A stretch of DNA of 64,000 bases, taken from Dysidea avara (taxonomy: Eukaryota > Porifera > Demospongiae > Dictyoceratida > Dysideidae). Positions 49,001 through 62,368 of this stretch are shown one piece after another. The notes below the pieces were generated by a model, which had not been told where the DNA came from, did not search any database, and saw only the letters and a program-made list of their open reading frames with translations. The stretch is taken from positions 5,977,277 to 6,041,276 of the forward strand of contig NC_089281.1 in assembly GCF_963678975.1 (NCBI RefSeq), in the 5' to 3' direction. A program made the translations under genes and the position numbers. The first letter of the stretch is position 1, and every line of letters starts with the position of its first letter.

Positions 49001-52000
49001 GTCCATAAAGAATTTACGAAATTATCAGTTTATACAGGGACTCCTAAGCAACACTTCAGATCGACGATTGTGGCAAGCACCTCTAAAATTAATTTTTGTA
49101 GAAGCAATGTTGTTTTTGACTGATATAGAGGTACATCACACAAGTAAGAATGCACTGCTGGAATGATTCAAGCATGTTTTCACTACTGAAAATACTCTGA
49201 AATTCATTAGTTTTCATAAAAATTTCTGAGGGGCATGGCATGCTCAGCTTTTAGTTTATCTTTACCATTGTCCCACCCAACTACGAGGTGCTTGCTATGC
49301 CTATGAACCAGTATTGAATTTATTAGTACTTTCAGCTTTGCATAATTCAAAGTGTAGTTGTATAATGACTACAGTATTTCATTTCTTTTAAAATTGATGA
49401 GGCACAGACATCTACAGTTGATGTATATCAACGATGCAAAATAAGCAGCCCCAGTGAAAAGCTGGAGGCTACTCATCAATGGACTTTACAGCTCAATAAA
49501 AAATAAAATTCATAGTTTGGAACATTTGCTAAATTGCATAATGTGTTTTGCAATGGTTAGAATATATTTCTGTTGCTGTAACACTGAAGCAGTAGAAAAT
49601 TATTGTTGGCACTGAAATAAATTGTGACTATGCTACTACCCAAACGCAACGCTGCAAGCAACAAATTGTGTGCGATTAAAAAACTTGCTTGATAAAGGGA
49701 CGTGACAACCGTTTCATTCACGAGTCTTCATTCATTCGTGGTTAAAAATTTGCTCGAAAAGGGGCATGTCAGCCATTCATTTGTGAGTCTTGGAAGGATG
49801 AAACTCGTGAATGAATGAATAGTCATGAATGAAATGGCTGCCACGTCCCTTTTCAAGCAAGTTTTTTAGTTGCGCACAATTAGTGCTTGCAACGTTGCAT
49901 TTGGGCGGTACCGTATCTCAGCAAAAATCTGCCTAGTCTGCACAACTTCCAAAATTTTATTTTCTCAGCATTACCTCTAGTGTCCAAGGAATGGATCTCC
50001 CAATTTTATAGCCTATTGTGGTGAGTAGTTTTGGAATTATAGCACTAGACAGAAGGAAGAGCAAGGAGTCAATTCGTACAGCAGCTGTACTGTAAATATA
50101 CTACAGATGCTTACATTTGCAATTTTTTGAGTCTTGCTTCTTTGATTAATGACTCAATTAAAACTTGCATACTTTTTGTAGCATGCACAACTTTATGATT
50201 TGTTTTTTTAATTTCTTTTTCTCAAAACATACTGTATGCTTATGCAAACTAGGCAGATTTTGCTGAGATGGTCACAGCTTTCAAGATAACTGCCAAAACA
50301 TTATAAGTGACATACACTTTATCATAAAAATTTGACTGTCCATAGTTCACCCTCCTAAGTATCACCACAAGTTCACATTTTCTTGCTAATTGAGAAGTGT
50401 TGATAGGTGTTGAATATGGCAAGGCCTCTATTCTGTGAGGTGTTGATGCTGCACTTGTAGCAACTTTGACACCCTCCCTTCTAGCAACTTTGACACCCTC
50501 CCTTCTTTGAATAATAGTCTATTTCATCTTCATCAGTAATGCCAATTTTATACTCTCATCTGCCAATTGTGTCTTACATCCTACTTTTCTCATGATCAGT
50601 ATGACTACAAAGAACTATACAGTAATCCCGTTAAATATCACATACAGCTCAGGCTGGTCACAACATGCTTTAGCATCTGTCTATTTATTTAGTGCAACAC
50701 ACTACAGTCATGGACAGCTATTGAATGAGGAAAAATGTAAACAAAGGAAAAATAAGAAGTAGTTTTGCATTTGAGTAGGAATCATTGAAATAAAAAAACA
50801 ATGAAACAAGGGGGTCTTGTACACTTGCAGCTATACTTGAGTTGCTATATACAGTATAACTGAAGTAGGAATTAATAGCAAATAGTATAGCTGTAGGCCT
50901 CCCTTATTTCATTGCTTTTTATGACTCTATTTCGAATGTAAAATTTCTAATCTTTCCATAGAATAAATGCCAACTCATGTGTTGTATAAACATGTATACA
51001 AAAATGTACACCCGTTCTTTAAACATTGAAGTACGTACTGTAAATATGTGTTTACTGTGTTTTCTGTACATTGTATAGAGAAGTATCCTGAGATCAAGAA
51101 GTTGATGGGACCTGATCCAGACTTTAAATATGTCGTGACAGCAATGGTGGTGTTCCAGTTTATGTCAGTGTTATACATCTCCCAGTTGTCATGGTTTTGG
51201 GTTGTCTTACTGGCGTACTGTCTCGGTGGAGTTATCAACCATTCACTAACTCTGGCCATCCATGATATCTCTCATAATGTCACTTTTGGAAATTATTATC
51301 CAATTTCAAACAGGCTCTTTGGTATGCTGGCTAACTTACCACTTGGTGTTCCAATGTCTGTGACATTTAAACGTTATCATATTGAGCATCATCGATTTCA
51401 AGGCACTGATGGTTACGATACTGATCTGCCTACGGAATTTGAAGGAAAGTTTTTCCATAGCACTGGAGCTAAGATTGTATGGCTGTTTTGTCAATCACTA
51501 TTCTATGCATTCAGACCAATGGCCGTCAGACCTAAAGCCCCTACAGTATTGGAAATCGTCAACTTGTTGGTCCAACTTGTGTACGATGCAGTCATATTTT
51601 ACTGCTGTGGAGTAAAAGGTGTATTCTATTGTGTCGGTGGCACTTTGCTAGCATTAGGCTTACACCCAATGTCAGCCCATTTCATTGCTGAACACTACAT
51701 GTTCAAACTAGGATATGAGACATACTCTTACTATGGGCCTTGGAACTACATCACCTTTAATGTTGGGTATCATATGGAACATCATGATTTCCCATATATT
51801 CCTGGTTCAAGACTACCTGAAGTGAAGCGTATTGCAGCAGAGTTCTACGATGATCTACCTCAGCACGTATCGTGGACACAAGTGATATGGGACTTTCTGT
51901 TTGATCCTGATATGGGACCATACTCTCGTGTGAAGCGTAACTACGATGATGTGTTTGTCAACAAGCCAGTAGAGAATCCTAAACTGTTAGGAGAGAACAC

Positions 52001-52121
52001 AGCAGAGTTGATGCAGCAGGTAAAGCAGAGGAAACATCATAATGGATTACATGATGGTAACTTTGATGCTGAAAGTGGTAATGGACAAATTAAAGTGAAC
52101 AATGAACTTGAAACTGAGTAA
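46047..52121 (+). CDS. DEGS1: Sphingolipid delta-4 desaturase (dihydroceramide desaturase), copy 1
   Basis: Introduces the 4,5-trans double bond that turns dihydroceramide into ceramide, at the ER membrane. Exon 1 is 46047-46128 and exon 2 51079-52121, joined in phase 1 across a 4.95-kb intron; 374 aa. [19 protein letters not shown] matches the DEGS1 N-terminus, including Gly2, the myristoylation site known in mammals. Three histidine boxes sit at the same residue numbers as in human DEGS1: HDISH 89-93, HIEHH 128-132 and HMEHH 259-263. Box 1 has Asp where copy 2 and vertebrates have Glu. A C-terminal extension of about 50 residues beyond the mammalian length ends in an acidic/Gln-Lys-rich tail ([13 protein letters not shown]). 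It shares a possible bidirectional promoter with the F-box gene. Confidence 0.95.
46791..47165. mobile_element. MULE-like foldback (375 bp) with 9-bp target duplication
   Basis: Arms of about 170 bp, nearly identical inverted copies starting TAGTCTCGTGCCCAGACCGC. GGTCATGCA flanks both ends (46782-46790 and 47166-47174). Long arms and a 9-bp duplication are typical of Mutator-like elements. It lies in the intron of desaturase 1. Confidence 0.88.
47773..48107. mobile_element. hAT-like MITE (335 bp), GCTTATGAGCC family, copy 2
   Basis: Ends CAGGAGCTTATGAGCC and, reversed, CAGGAGCTTATGGCGACG; TGTAAAC flanks both sides (47766-47772 and 48108-48114). Shares its interior (TCGAAGAAGAGAAAGACCTC) with 44345-44691 in inverse orientation. 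Confidence 0.8.
49634..49910. mobile_element. Foldback MITE (277 bp)
   Basis: Arms share CAACGCTGCAAGCAACAAAT/TGCAACGTTGCAAGCAC, AAAAACTTGCTTGA and TCATTCACGAGT in inverse order over about 110 bp each. No target duplication is clear. Confidence 0.65.
49916..50270. mobile_element. MITE-like inverted-repeat element directly next to the foldback
   Basis: ATCTCAGCAAAAATCTGCC (from about 49915) and the inverse GGCAGATTTTGCTGAGAT (to about 50269) bound 355 bp of AT-rich DNA. The gap to the previous element is only a few bp. Confidence 0.55.
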
Positions 52122-52732
52122 ATTGTGTTTAAATCGTTAGTGACTATATATCAATTTTATTAATATTATACTGTACTTATGTACATTTACCGTTTCTAAA
52201 CCAATGTATTTTTATTGATGCAACTAAGATGCACTCATGCATATAGTTGTACAAGTGCTGCTAATGTATTCTAACATGATATGATATATACTTTACATCT
52301 TTAAACAGGCTGCAGGATCACCAATTCCTGCTTTCTGGAGTAGCGCAAGCTAGCATTGCAGTAGAGGGTGGCTGTACATGTAGCCTTGTCTTAGACTGAA
52401 ACTGAAGACCTAGCTAGATATCCATATTTTTCCACAGGATGTTATGTTTGAAAATGCATGGTTTTTCAAAATCGCATAATTTATTATATATGTACCTGCC
52501 CAGGTGCACCAGAAAGCAGTTCTACCCAAGCTAACCCCCTTTAGCAGGAACAAGTAATGTCAGCTATCACTTTCCTTTGCAAATTTAGGAGATTCACAAT
52601 ACATTATTATTCATGCATTTTATAGTCTAATTGTCATGTGACCTAATACACTAATAGTTTATATTTAACACATAAATCTCATGACTACATGGGGTCAATG
52701 ATCATGCCACTATACATTATACAGATAATTTT
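52122..52732. other. 3' flank of desaturase 1
   Basis: AT-rich 3' untranslated or intergenic DNA. No exon or clear repeat seen; it ends at the transposon beginning at 52733. Confidence 0.4.
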
Positions 52733-53649
52733 TAGGGCGTCTGGATTCAGTGGTGGAATGGAATGGTAATTGGATAATTTCATCCAGTACTCACCTCTTT
52801 ATAAGACCACCTCTTTATAAAGACCATTTTAGTTTAATGTTTAAATTGCTGTTGTTTTAGAGTGTATCCTCATGGGATGGTCTTTAACATGCAGAAAAGT
52901 CAGAGTGATATATGATTGGTAATACAACAATACGGCATGCAAAAAAGCTTGGCTGTATGACATGTCCATGAAACTAAAAGTAACTGACAACTAAATGAGC
53001 TAACACTTGTTGAGGTCAAGAAATGAGTGTTATAAAACCAGCAAATAACTATAATTTATAAAAATTTGGTCCTTTATCATTGACTCGTGCAGTCTTGCTG
53101 CATTACTACTTAATTCCCTGCAACTCTAATTGGCTAGTAATTTGGCTGCCGTTTTTCTCCTCTACAATCAATGACTATTGGAAAAGGTACCAATTTACTA
53201 GCCAATTAGATTTACAGTGAATTAATCAGGAATGCAGTCAGACTGTATGAGTCAATGATAAAGGATCAGTGTTATAATAGACTATTGTATGTTATTTGCC
53301 AGTATTAACATTCATTTTCTAGCCTCACCAGATATTAGTTCCTAGTTTTATTTGCTTAGTTTTTTTGTGCAGCCAAGCTGTTTTTGCATGGGTGTATTAT
53401 TGTATCATAAATCAGATATCACTCTGGCTTTTCTAGGCATAACATGTGGGCGCACAATTCATCTGTCCTATATAGATACATTCTAAAACAACAATTTAGA
53501 CATTAAGGTAAAACGGTCTTTATAAAGCGGTGGTCTTTGTTAGAAGTTGGTCTTTATAAAGAGGTGACCACTAAGTGAAATTACTTAATTATCGTTCCGT
53601 TCCACCATTCCATTCCAGTCCACCACACTCAGTGAATCCAGATGCCCTA
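52733..53649. mobile_element. DNA transposon relic (917 bp) with ~100-bp terminal repeats and a nested MITE
   Basis: TAGGGCGTCTGGATTCAGTG and, reversed, TAGGGCATCTGGATTCACTG start arms that share GGAATGGAATGG and CACCTCTTTATAA. ATTTT at each flank may be a target duplication, though it is low complexity. A second foldback lies inside at 53068-53267. Confidence 0.75.
53068..53267. mobile_element. Nested foldback MITE (200 bp)
   Basis: Arms of about 85 bp share CCTTTATCATTGACTC, GCAGTC and CTAATTGGCTAGTAA in inverse order. It inserted into the 917-bp element and is therefore younger. Confidence 0.75.
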
Positions 53650-55680
53650 ATTTTTATCAATCAGTGCATGAAGAGGTATGCAGAAGTTAATTAAGAAGAA
53701 GGGTTTGAATTTCAGCTTACACACTATAGCTGTGTATGTTTTTTTGTTTTAATTATCACTTGAAAGAATGAGTAGTTCAGTTCTGTCAGTTTCAAGCTAA
53801 AGTTATTCCTAGCTTGCTTGATTCTTAGTCCTTCCCCATATATATCTTGTGCTAAAAATATGATTAGCCTAGCTGTCTCTCTATATATAGCAGTTTTAAG
53901 GGTTTCTGTAGGCAAGTAAAACGATGGTGCATGCTATAAGTTTATAGCTAGTTTTCTTCCTAAATACGTTTGTGTAGTGTTTTATGCCAATTATATTTTT
54001 TAATTTTCTCTTTGTGAGAAAAAACCTTAGTTACATGTGCACTAAGGTCAAGATTTTAGTTAATGTATATAATTATTATCAGTATAGTTAGTCTGTTTGA
54101 TACACCACTTTGGTAGGTAGGAAAATTCCAGTATAAGTATTATATGTCATGCAACTCCTTATTTTCCATTGTAAGTGAAGATGATTGGTACAGAATGTAT
54201 GTACCCATGGAGACCAAGTGTACCACACTGAAAATCACTTTCATTACTATATTTCCATATTACATGATGACTCCATGCACCTCAGATGATACCAATTTAC
54301 TAAAGCATGCAAAGTTGCTTGTTATTCACAATCAGATTTACTGTGCAGTGTACAAGATGCTCTTAACTATAAAAATCCATGGCAATTGAGAAGTTCTCCT
54401 CTTTTGCATTGAAAAGTTGTGTTCATGCCCATACTACCCTCACCATCTCTTTACAACTACACTGTAAAAATACGAGTGTAATGGCAACACAATTTGAAAT
54501 GTCCACTTTGCATGTTTATATTCAACCAGTGGTGGGTGTTAAAATGAGTGTGACTGAAGCACTCAAAGGTGTTGCTATAACACATTTGGAGTGCAGGAGT
54601 AGTGCACTAGTTGTGTAATAGCAGCACACATGTGGTGTGCTATACAATTGCTGTGATGACACTTGCATGGTGTTACAGAGGAGCAGAAAAGTGTTACAAG
54701 AAGTGTAACACCAACGTTGTTATAGTATAGTGGGGTGTTATAGTGACACACTAGGCATTTTTTGAATTTTCCGATGCTTTGATGGGGGTGGAGCCACTTT
54801 GATTCCTTCACTTACATTGATAGTTATTTAAGAAACACAATTGACCTGTGATTCAACAGAATTTCAAATACACTTACTTGCTTGTCTTTCTACATTTTAT
54901 GTAAGTTGCAAAATATATTTATAATCTAACTACCAAAGAAATTTAATTGTGGGAATTCATTCACAAGGGTGTTACAGATACACCGGTGTGACTATAACAC
55001 CCCCTAAGGTGCTTGTTATTTCAGGGGTGCTGTAATAACACCTCCTCGAAGTTTAGAAAAATGTAGGTATTGTGGTACCACCTCAATTTTAACAGTATCA
55101 GTAATGGTGGCAGCTAACATCTCTTCCAGTACATTATGTCATCTGCATGTGCCATCATGAACAATGTTTGACTAACAATATTTATTTTGTAATACAATGA
55201 TCTATAAATCCTATAGTCAGGTTTTCACCATAATTATGTGGTAACGTTGCTAAAGTGTATTTGTGGCTTTGTATCTGTATTCATTTCAGGTTAAATAGTT
55301 TCATTCCTTTCATGTACCGGTACGCACTTTGAAGCAGATAAAAATTCACTTGCTAAATTACAGTGTACCTGCAGTGTTAATATACCTATATACTACTACA
55401 ATATGATATACATTAACTATAGACTTAAAAGTCAGCAGAAAGTAAAAGCGTGTTTCTGTGATAAACCTTCCTGGTGCATCAGAGTGAAAATTCTTGCTGA
55501 GCCCCTATAGCTAACTGTATGAATGCCCTCTAATTGTTAATTCTGGATAAGTGCTGCACATTGTTATCAGTAAAATTATTACTGTGCAGGATACTGTAAA
55601 TTGGTACTGAAGCAACAGTGCATGCATGGGGTACAGATAACACGGTGACACAGAGTGTTTAGAAGTGTTAGGGAGTGTTC
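53650..55680. other. Gene-free spacer with GTGTTATAACAC-type words
   Basis: No gene recognised. From about 54560 to 55060 words such as GTGTTATAGTGACACAC, GTGTTACA and CTATAACACC recur on both strands, hinting at a worn inverted-repeat element. The open frame at 54379-54618 has no recognisable domain. Confidence 0.4.
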
Positions 55681-55685
55681 CAATG

Positions 55686-55842
55686 CAGGGGTGGATCCAG
55701 AGTTTGGAAAGGAGGGGGGGGGATGCACTTTGCTGAAAAGTTGAAGAGCAAAAGAAAGAAAAAAAAGGTCACAGTATGCTTTTTTTTAAATTTTTTTAAA
55801 GGGATGAAAGAAGGGGGAGGGGGGCACATGGATCCGCCACTG
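55686..55842. mobile_element. Short hAT-like element with CAGGGGTGGATCC ends
   Basis: CAGGGGTGGATCCAGA and the inverse TGGATCCGCCACTG bound 157 bp of purine-rich sequence. The ends match those near 56513, 57036 and 56889-57608. Its target duplication is not clear. Confidence 0.55.
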
Positions 55843-55899
55843 TCCCCGTCACTTACACATCAAAACTATGGCCAGTACTGATTATCATCCTTTCCCAGT

Positions 55900-56206
55900 T
55901 CAGCCATATAAACTTTGTAGTCTGGCGGCGCCCACCCTTCCTCACAATGGCGGGCGCCGCAGGCATGCGCACTCCTAATCTGAATACACTGATGAGTCAG
56001 TTGTGGTCGAGATTGTGGCGTGTGAAAGTGGCGTGAACACAATGGACATTGTAGTGAGTTGAGTCAATGCCACTTCTCACACCACTTCCATATATCGTGC
56101 CAGCTACGTACGGTATAGCTAGGTGGCGTGACCAAAAAGTGCATATCGTGTACCTAGTAGTAGAGTAGCTATTGTAGCAGTAGCTTGAGCTAGCTAGAGG
56201 ACAGTG
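55900..56206 (+). promoter_or_regulatory. Probable promoter region of desaturase 2
   Basis: GC-rich sequence with an inverted pair GGCGGCGCCC/GGGCGCCGC (about 55923-55960), an ACAATGGCGG word and TGAGTCAG near 55993 (AP-1-like). Unlike copy 1 it has no divergent partner gene. Factor sites are matches only. Confidence 0.45.
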
Positions 56207-59200
56207 ATGGGAGGACAAGTATCTAGAGATGATTTCGAATGGGTATACACCCAACACCCTCACGTTGATCGGAGGAAGATCATCATAGGTAAGCAATCGC
56301 ATACCGCTCAGGTAGTGAGTAAGCTCAGTGTTCCCCACACAATCCGTCCGAGGGCCAAAGGGACAATATATGTACCAGATTCCGGCGATGTTAACGATGT
56401 GTTGCAGCATTGTAGCTTAAGGGATTTCAAATCTTTGATTTTTTTGCAAGATCATGGCTAGTTATAGCGATAAAGGGAAAGCATAAAATTTAAACCTATA
56501 ATTAGTAGATCACAGGGGCGGATATAGGGTTTTTTGAAAGGCGGGGTTAAGCTGGACAGGAACCACATAGGTAACTAGCCACACATTAGAAGCTTCTTTA
56601 TCACAAGGCCCTAGTGGTAAGATTCATCAGTGTAGTATCCATGGTAGATATTAATTGTTAATAATGACTATACATGTACAATAATAGTGTGCAAAGCATG
56701 CCGACGTAGGGGGTCTGGGGGCATGCTCCCAGGAAATTTTTTGAAAATTAGGCCTTCTAAAGGTGAATCTGATAGTGTTTTTAGCAGTTTTTCAGTGGAA
56801 AATAATGGAATTTCAGTTTTTTATATCATTAAATTTTACTTTTCCATTAAATCAAAACTGATTGCAATATGCGGCATGCACTGAGTAGACAATGGCGGAT
56901 ACAGGATGGGGCATTTGGGGCAAATGTCCCCCCCCCCCCCCCCACCTTGTGGAGGAGCCAGATACCTCTGATTAAAATACTAAACTTTGTCAGGCCAAGA
57001 TCAGTTTATAGCAGTCATAAAAATATACAGGTTTACAGGGCGGATCTAGAAATTTTCAGGAGGGGGTTTCTGGTTCTCTGGAATTGCAACTTCAGCCTAG
57101 CTGCAAGTTGAAGACCAAAAAAAAAAACTTTTCAATGCTGTGAAGGTGATTTCAAAGGTAAAAGTATGAAATTTTGCCAATAGAAAGAGTCATAAAATGC
57201 ATAATTGTAATTTTTATCACTCAGATGAATTGTAGGGGTACGAGCTAGTTCAAAAAGGGTTTCTGGAAACCCCAGAAACCCCCCCCCCCAAAACCACCCC
57301 TGCGTTTTTCTAGTTATTACAAATTCACAAAGTGGGCCAAAGTCAAACTATCTGTGAAATTGTCACCCAGCACCTTCGTGCATATTAAGCACCTCTAAAT
57401 AATTATTGTGTTACTGTTGTTTAAGACACTCAAAACAGCTTTTAAGACTTTGCAACCATCTGCAAAAGCCAAAATGTCAAAAATCAACATTTGAGACACT
57501 ACTAAGAGGTGATTATTTGCTGCTTCAAAACTGCAGCTCTGGCTCTCCCCAACCACCTTTAACTTAGCCTGTTTGTGCCCCTCCCCTTGCCATCTCCTGG
57601 ATCCGTCCCTGAGTAGCTAATCTTTTCATTTGTAGCTACCAAGCATTTAGATATAGCTAGCTATATACCATAATGCATCAGCTGCTCTTAGCCATGCTCT
57701 AATCAGCTAAACTATATTATATCTGTGAGGCAGAAACATGTATTGCTAAGCAGTAGTGGTACGGTGTTGAACGTAAATGAGATCATAATTATTAGTATGC
57801 ATGCTCCTTAGCCTAGTGACACTTTGTCAGCCTTAATAAAGCATACTGAAAAGCAGAAAAATGCAGTGAAACACAAAACGGGGTCATTGTACTAGTAGCC
57901 ATTAGCTATAGTCCACTGGCAATCCTTAGCAAAGTGTAACTATATTTGCATTCATGCATGCATGGGCTTTCTGAATTTGCTGTTGTGATAGTCAATTTAT
58001 TTCTAGATCTGCCGGGTTATGAAGACTGATTTATAGCTATAGCTACAAATTTCAGCACCATAACCCACAGCATGGGGTCACATCAGAAGGTAACTGATAC
58101 AGATTTAGCATTCATAGACCAAAGTGGGTGAATATGCTATAGCTGCCTTATGAGACTGTAAATTACCAAAAGACTACAGTTTGCTAACTTGAAATTGCTG
58201 AGTTGGTAGCTACATACTATTATACTGAAGCTAATAACTCTAACCAATTAAACCAACTAACACTTTTGAAGCATATAACTCATTTTAAAATATAAAAAGC
58301 ATGTACACTAATCACCTCTTTTAACCATAGTGTAAAACACTGCTAATTATCAAACAAAACCCTACAGCCCCTTAATGCACATTTGCTGCACAATATTTCA
58401 TAAACATTGTCATGATTCAGCAAGTTCTACTGCAATACCATTCCAGGAGATTCATTTAAAAATCAGTGGAAACAATTTTTATTTAGCATATAAAAATTAT
58501 TAAACCAGTCAGGCTTCCACACACACCCTGATTTGTGACCTTACAGGGCCATAACTCAGTGTAGGAGTATCCCATCACTTTCAATTTTTGGCCACTTAGT
58601 GGTCATGTTACACGATGTTAAAGGCAAAGAATTGCATGTTTGTGGAAGCCTGCATGGTTTTGTCAAATCCAGTCACTTTTTGTACACTGAACAACCTGTT
58701 AAGGATCATAATATAAGCAATTTTATCCTATTTTTTTTCTAATTGCTGGGTTCCATTAAAAAGTCCCAAAATGCATGTGTATGGTGCAATAATGTAGATC
58801 AAATTTGCAGTGTCAGTGCATTGGCCTTCCTTATGAAGCTCTCTCAATAACGTCACTTCTGTAAAGGGCCACTTAATAATTAATTGCATGGATTTAGCAC
58901 AGCAAAATAACATACAATGGTTTGGGTACGTATACACTCCATACCAGCCATCTTTAATTACTCAAAAATACAGTGTGCATACGTACAACATAAGAAATTG
59001 TACTGTTGATTTTATAGCTGTTTATATAGACATGCGCATACCAAAATGGTGCATCAAACTGCTAAGTTAGTTATGCACTTGTATTGCAAATTCGTTGACT
59101 TTTAGCATACTAGCTGAATAATAATGAAGCTACATCATGATTTTCTTTACTCAAAACTTGGAAGCCAGCATGTCCAACAGAAACAATAAGAATATATTGC

Positions 59201-62200
59201 ACATCTATGGCTTCATTTACCATGACCTTACCTACTTCTTTTCTAACATGCAAAGCCAATGACCTGGATGGACACCTCTTTTGATCAGCTTTTGCTCCTC
59301 TATGCAGATGCAAAGTTTCAGTATAATTACTATTAAGCGCTTATGATTTTTATGGCTTCCTCAATACATTTTCTATTGATTTTACTTGTCAGGTCCTTTG
59401 AGTGTGATATGATTGGTAATTTTAGTGGCACCATATCTAATATGAATTAGTATGAATTAAACACATGTTGTATTAAGTTTGGTACTTTAATCAAAAAGTC
59501 AACATTTTTTTGCTTAGCTGCTCTACTAAAAGAGATTACAAATGTTTTGCCAGCATGATATAGGAAGGAACTGTGTCCTCCCCCAGATTCCCTTTCAATT
59601 TTTATTTGACAAACAAAGCCTAGGGACACAGATTTCACACTATGTCCTAACCTTGGTGAATAACTTAGCAGCTTTTAATGGTTAGGTAACACAGTGGGCT
59701 TGTCTATGCAAAGACATAGTAAAACTAACTGTTGTGTTGACTAGGCCTGCATCAAATATGCTAGCATAATAAAAGGCATAATAGGCTGGAGTGCTATGCC
59801 AGCATGTTAGGTAGATATTTCAAAGTATGGAGCTTAATTTCATGAAAACAGATTGATGCTCCCAAATAGAGCAGTCAGTGGAAACTGCAAGGAACACTCA
59901 AATGCATTGTACCAAGAGTCCATAATAAGATCAATACTCTCTAATAGAACAATCATTTTATAGTGAAATACTCTTAATAATTATAGCATTCACTGATTAA
60001 AATGTTCCAAGATAAGACCACTCCTGATAAATTCTTGCATCTGATTACTGTCAACTCTAAATACTCCATTATTTCATATTCTTCCATTATTTTCTGGTTA
60101 TTCTTACATTCTGTACAGGCTCAGTAAAAGCTATCTTGTAACAGCATCAGCTCACGTGTCAACAGTACTATCAAGTTGGCACAAATTTAGGTTAGTGCAA
60201 CATAAAAAGAGAAGCATGCTTTTATGCAGCTTTTTATGGTTGTGCCAGGCAAATAATGGCTTGAAAAGCTGTCAATCTTATAATGAATTAATGGAAATGA
60301 ACCGGCCGCCCACATGCAAATATGCCTGAGACCAGGACGGGAAACACTGAGAGAATTTATTTGGAGTGGCCTAATTGTAACACATGTTGTTGCTAACTTA
60401 AGAGATTTCTGAAAGCATTTTGGACAAAATTTGAGCATATTTTGACTCAAGCCTGCACAAGCCTGAGATGGCCAAGACAAATTAATACTAATAACAGTGA
60501 GTTACTGTAAAAGGCAATTTTGGTTACAGGGATTTGTCAACACTGATATTATAGCATCTTTCCTTCAGAAAAGTGTATCTCAACCTACGCACTTGATTTT
60601 TAGACATTGCTTTGGTCAGACATGTGCCTTTTGTACAGGTGGTACAATGCATCATGGATTTATTGTTCTCCTCCTTTCGTGTGTCCCATTTGTTATGCTT
60701 TAGAATTATTTTTAGGTAGCATGTCACTGGCTTCTCTATGTAGCATAACACATGTAAGAGTAAAATAAAAGTTGTCCAAATATTTTGGCCTATAAATGCC
60801 CCTTGCATTTCCTCAACACTCATGATCAAAGCAAACAGATTAATTGAAAGCATGCTTCACATGTTGTGTTATGCATGCAGTGCTGTGTAATGTGCAGGAG
60901 ATAGCTAGCTTGATTTTAAGTGAAACAGTTACTTTGTTTGCCGTACTTAATATGGGTGTGCACATGCTTAATTAATAATGGCACCATTTTTTCCTGTGCC
61001 ACATCAATAGTAAATTGTGTTACAAGTTAACAAACAAATAATTAGTATAAGGAAACTTATAAGCTAGTAGCTAGAGATCACTACAATACAAAAGTGCAGA
61101 ACAGGGGAGGTGATCATCCGACGTACAAATTTAGTTGCTATGCTCATGGCTGGTTTATTTAATATAGATTTGCACTTCAGTGGCTGCACTTTTATTGTAG
61201 GATCCAAAATTCCTATACTTGTGTTATACATATACATTTATACAAATATACACACACATTGAGGTAATTACAGTGTGCATATAGTGTGTACTTAAATTTT
61301 ACTGCATCTTTTGTACATTGTATAGAGAAGTATCCTGAGATCAAGAAGTTGATGGGACCTGATCTGAACTTAAAATACATTGTAATAGCGATGGTGATGT
61401 TCCAGTTTATTTCAGTATTGTACATCTCCCAGTTGTCATGGTTCTGGGTTGTCTTACTTGTGTACTGTCTCGGTGGAGTTATCAACCATTCATTAACTCT
61501 GGCTATCCATGAGATCTCTCATAATTTTGCTTTTGGAAATTACAATCCCCTTTTAAACCGTCTGTTTGGTATGGTGGCCAATTTACCACTGGGTGTGCCG
61601 ATATCCATAACTTTTAAACATTATCACCTGGAGCATCACCGTTTTCAAGGAACTGATGGTATTGATACTGATATACCGACAGAATTTGAAGGAAAGTTTT
61701 TCCACAACACGGCAACTAAGATTGTGTGGATGTTCTTACAACCTCTCTTCTATTCACTTAGACCAATGGTTGTCAGACCTAAACCCCCGTCAGCACTGGA
61801 AATTATCAACTTGTTAGTCCAACTTGTGTATGATGCAGTAATATTTTACTACTGTGGAGTAAAGGGTGTATTCTATTGTATTGGTGGTCTTTTAATACCA
61901 CTAGGCTTGCACCCAATGGCAGCCCATTTCATTGCAGAACACTACATGTTTAAACGAGGATATGAAACATACTCTTACTATGGGCCTTGGAACTACATCA
62001 CTTTTAATGTTGGGTATCATATGGAACATCATGATTTCCCATATATTCCTGGTTCAAGACTACCTGAAGTGAAGCGTATTGCAGCAGAGTTTTATGATGA
62101 TCTACCTCAGCATTTATCATGGCCACAAGTGATATGGGACTTCTTGTTTGATCCTGATATGGGACCATACTCTCGTGTGAAGCGTAACTACAATGATGTG

Positions 62201-62368
62201 TTTGTCAACAAGCCAGCAGAGAATCCTAAACTGTTAGGAGAGAACACAGCAGAGTTGATGCAGCAGTTAAAGCAGAGGAAACATCATAATGGATTACATG
62301 ATGGTAACTTTGATGCAGATAGTAGTAATGGGCAAGTTGAAGTGAACAGAGAGCTTGAAACTGAATAA
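56207..62368 (+). CDS. DEGS1: Sphingolipid delta-4 desaturase (dihydroceramide desaturase), copy 2
   Basis: Tandem paralogue of copy 1: exon 1 56207-56288 (82 nt, identical length), exon 2 61326-62368 (1043 nt), phase 1, 374 aa, intron 5.04 kb. Histidine boxes HEISH (89-93), HLEHH (128-132) and HMEHH (259-263) are intact. Most amino-acid differences from copy 1 fall in the membrane segments around residues 45-70 and 155-220, while the region from HMEHHDFP to the tail is almost identical. AATAAA overlaps the stop codon (62365-62370), although further signals near 62770 may serve instead. Enzyme role as for copy 1; the two could differ in substrate or tissue, which the sequence does not show. 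Confidence 0.95.
56889..57608. mobile_element. hAT-like element (720 bp) with 8-bp target duplication and a nested relative
   Basis: ACAATGGCGGATACAGG and the inverse CCTGGATCCGTCC are the ends; CTGAGTAG flanks both sides (56881-56888 and 57609-57616). Another element with CAGGGCGGATC and CCACCCCTG ends sits inside at 57036-57302. Several C-runs (56930-56943, 57281-57289) mark it. Confidence 0.7.
57617..61325. other. Remainder of desaturase 2 intron
   Basis: No exon. Worn repeat-like stretches lie at about 58500-58690, 59110-59310 and 60180-60720; the last contains ATGCATCATGGATTTATTGTTCTCC-like sequence similar to 40.9 kb. Families not recognised. Confidence 0.4.
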
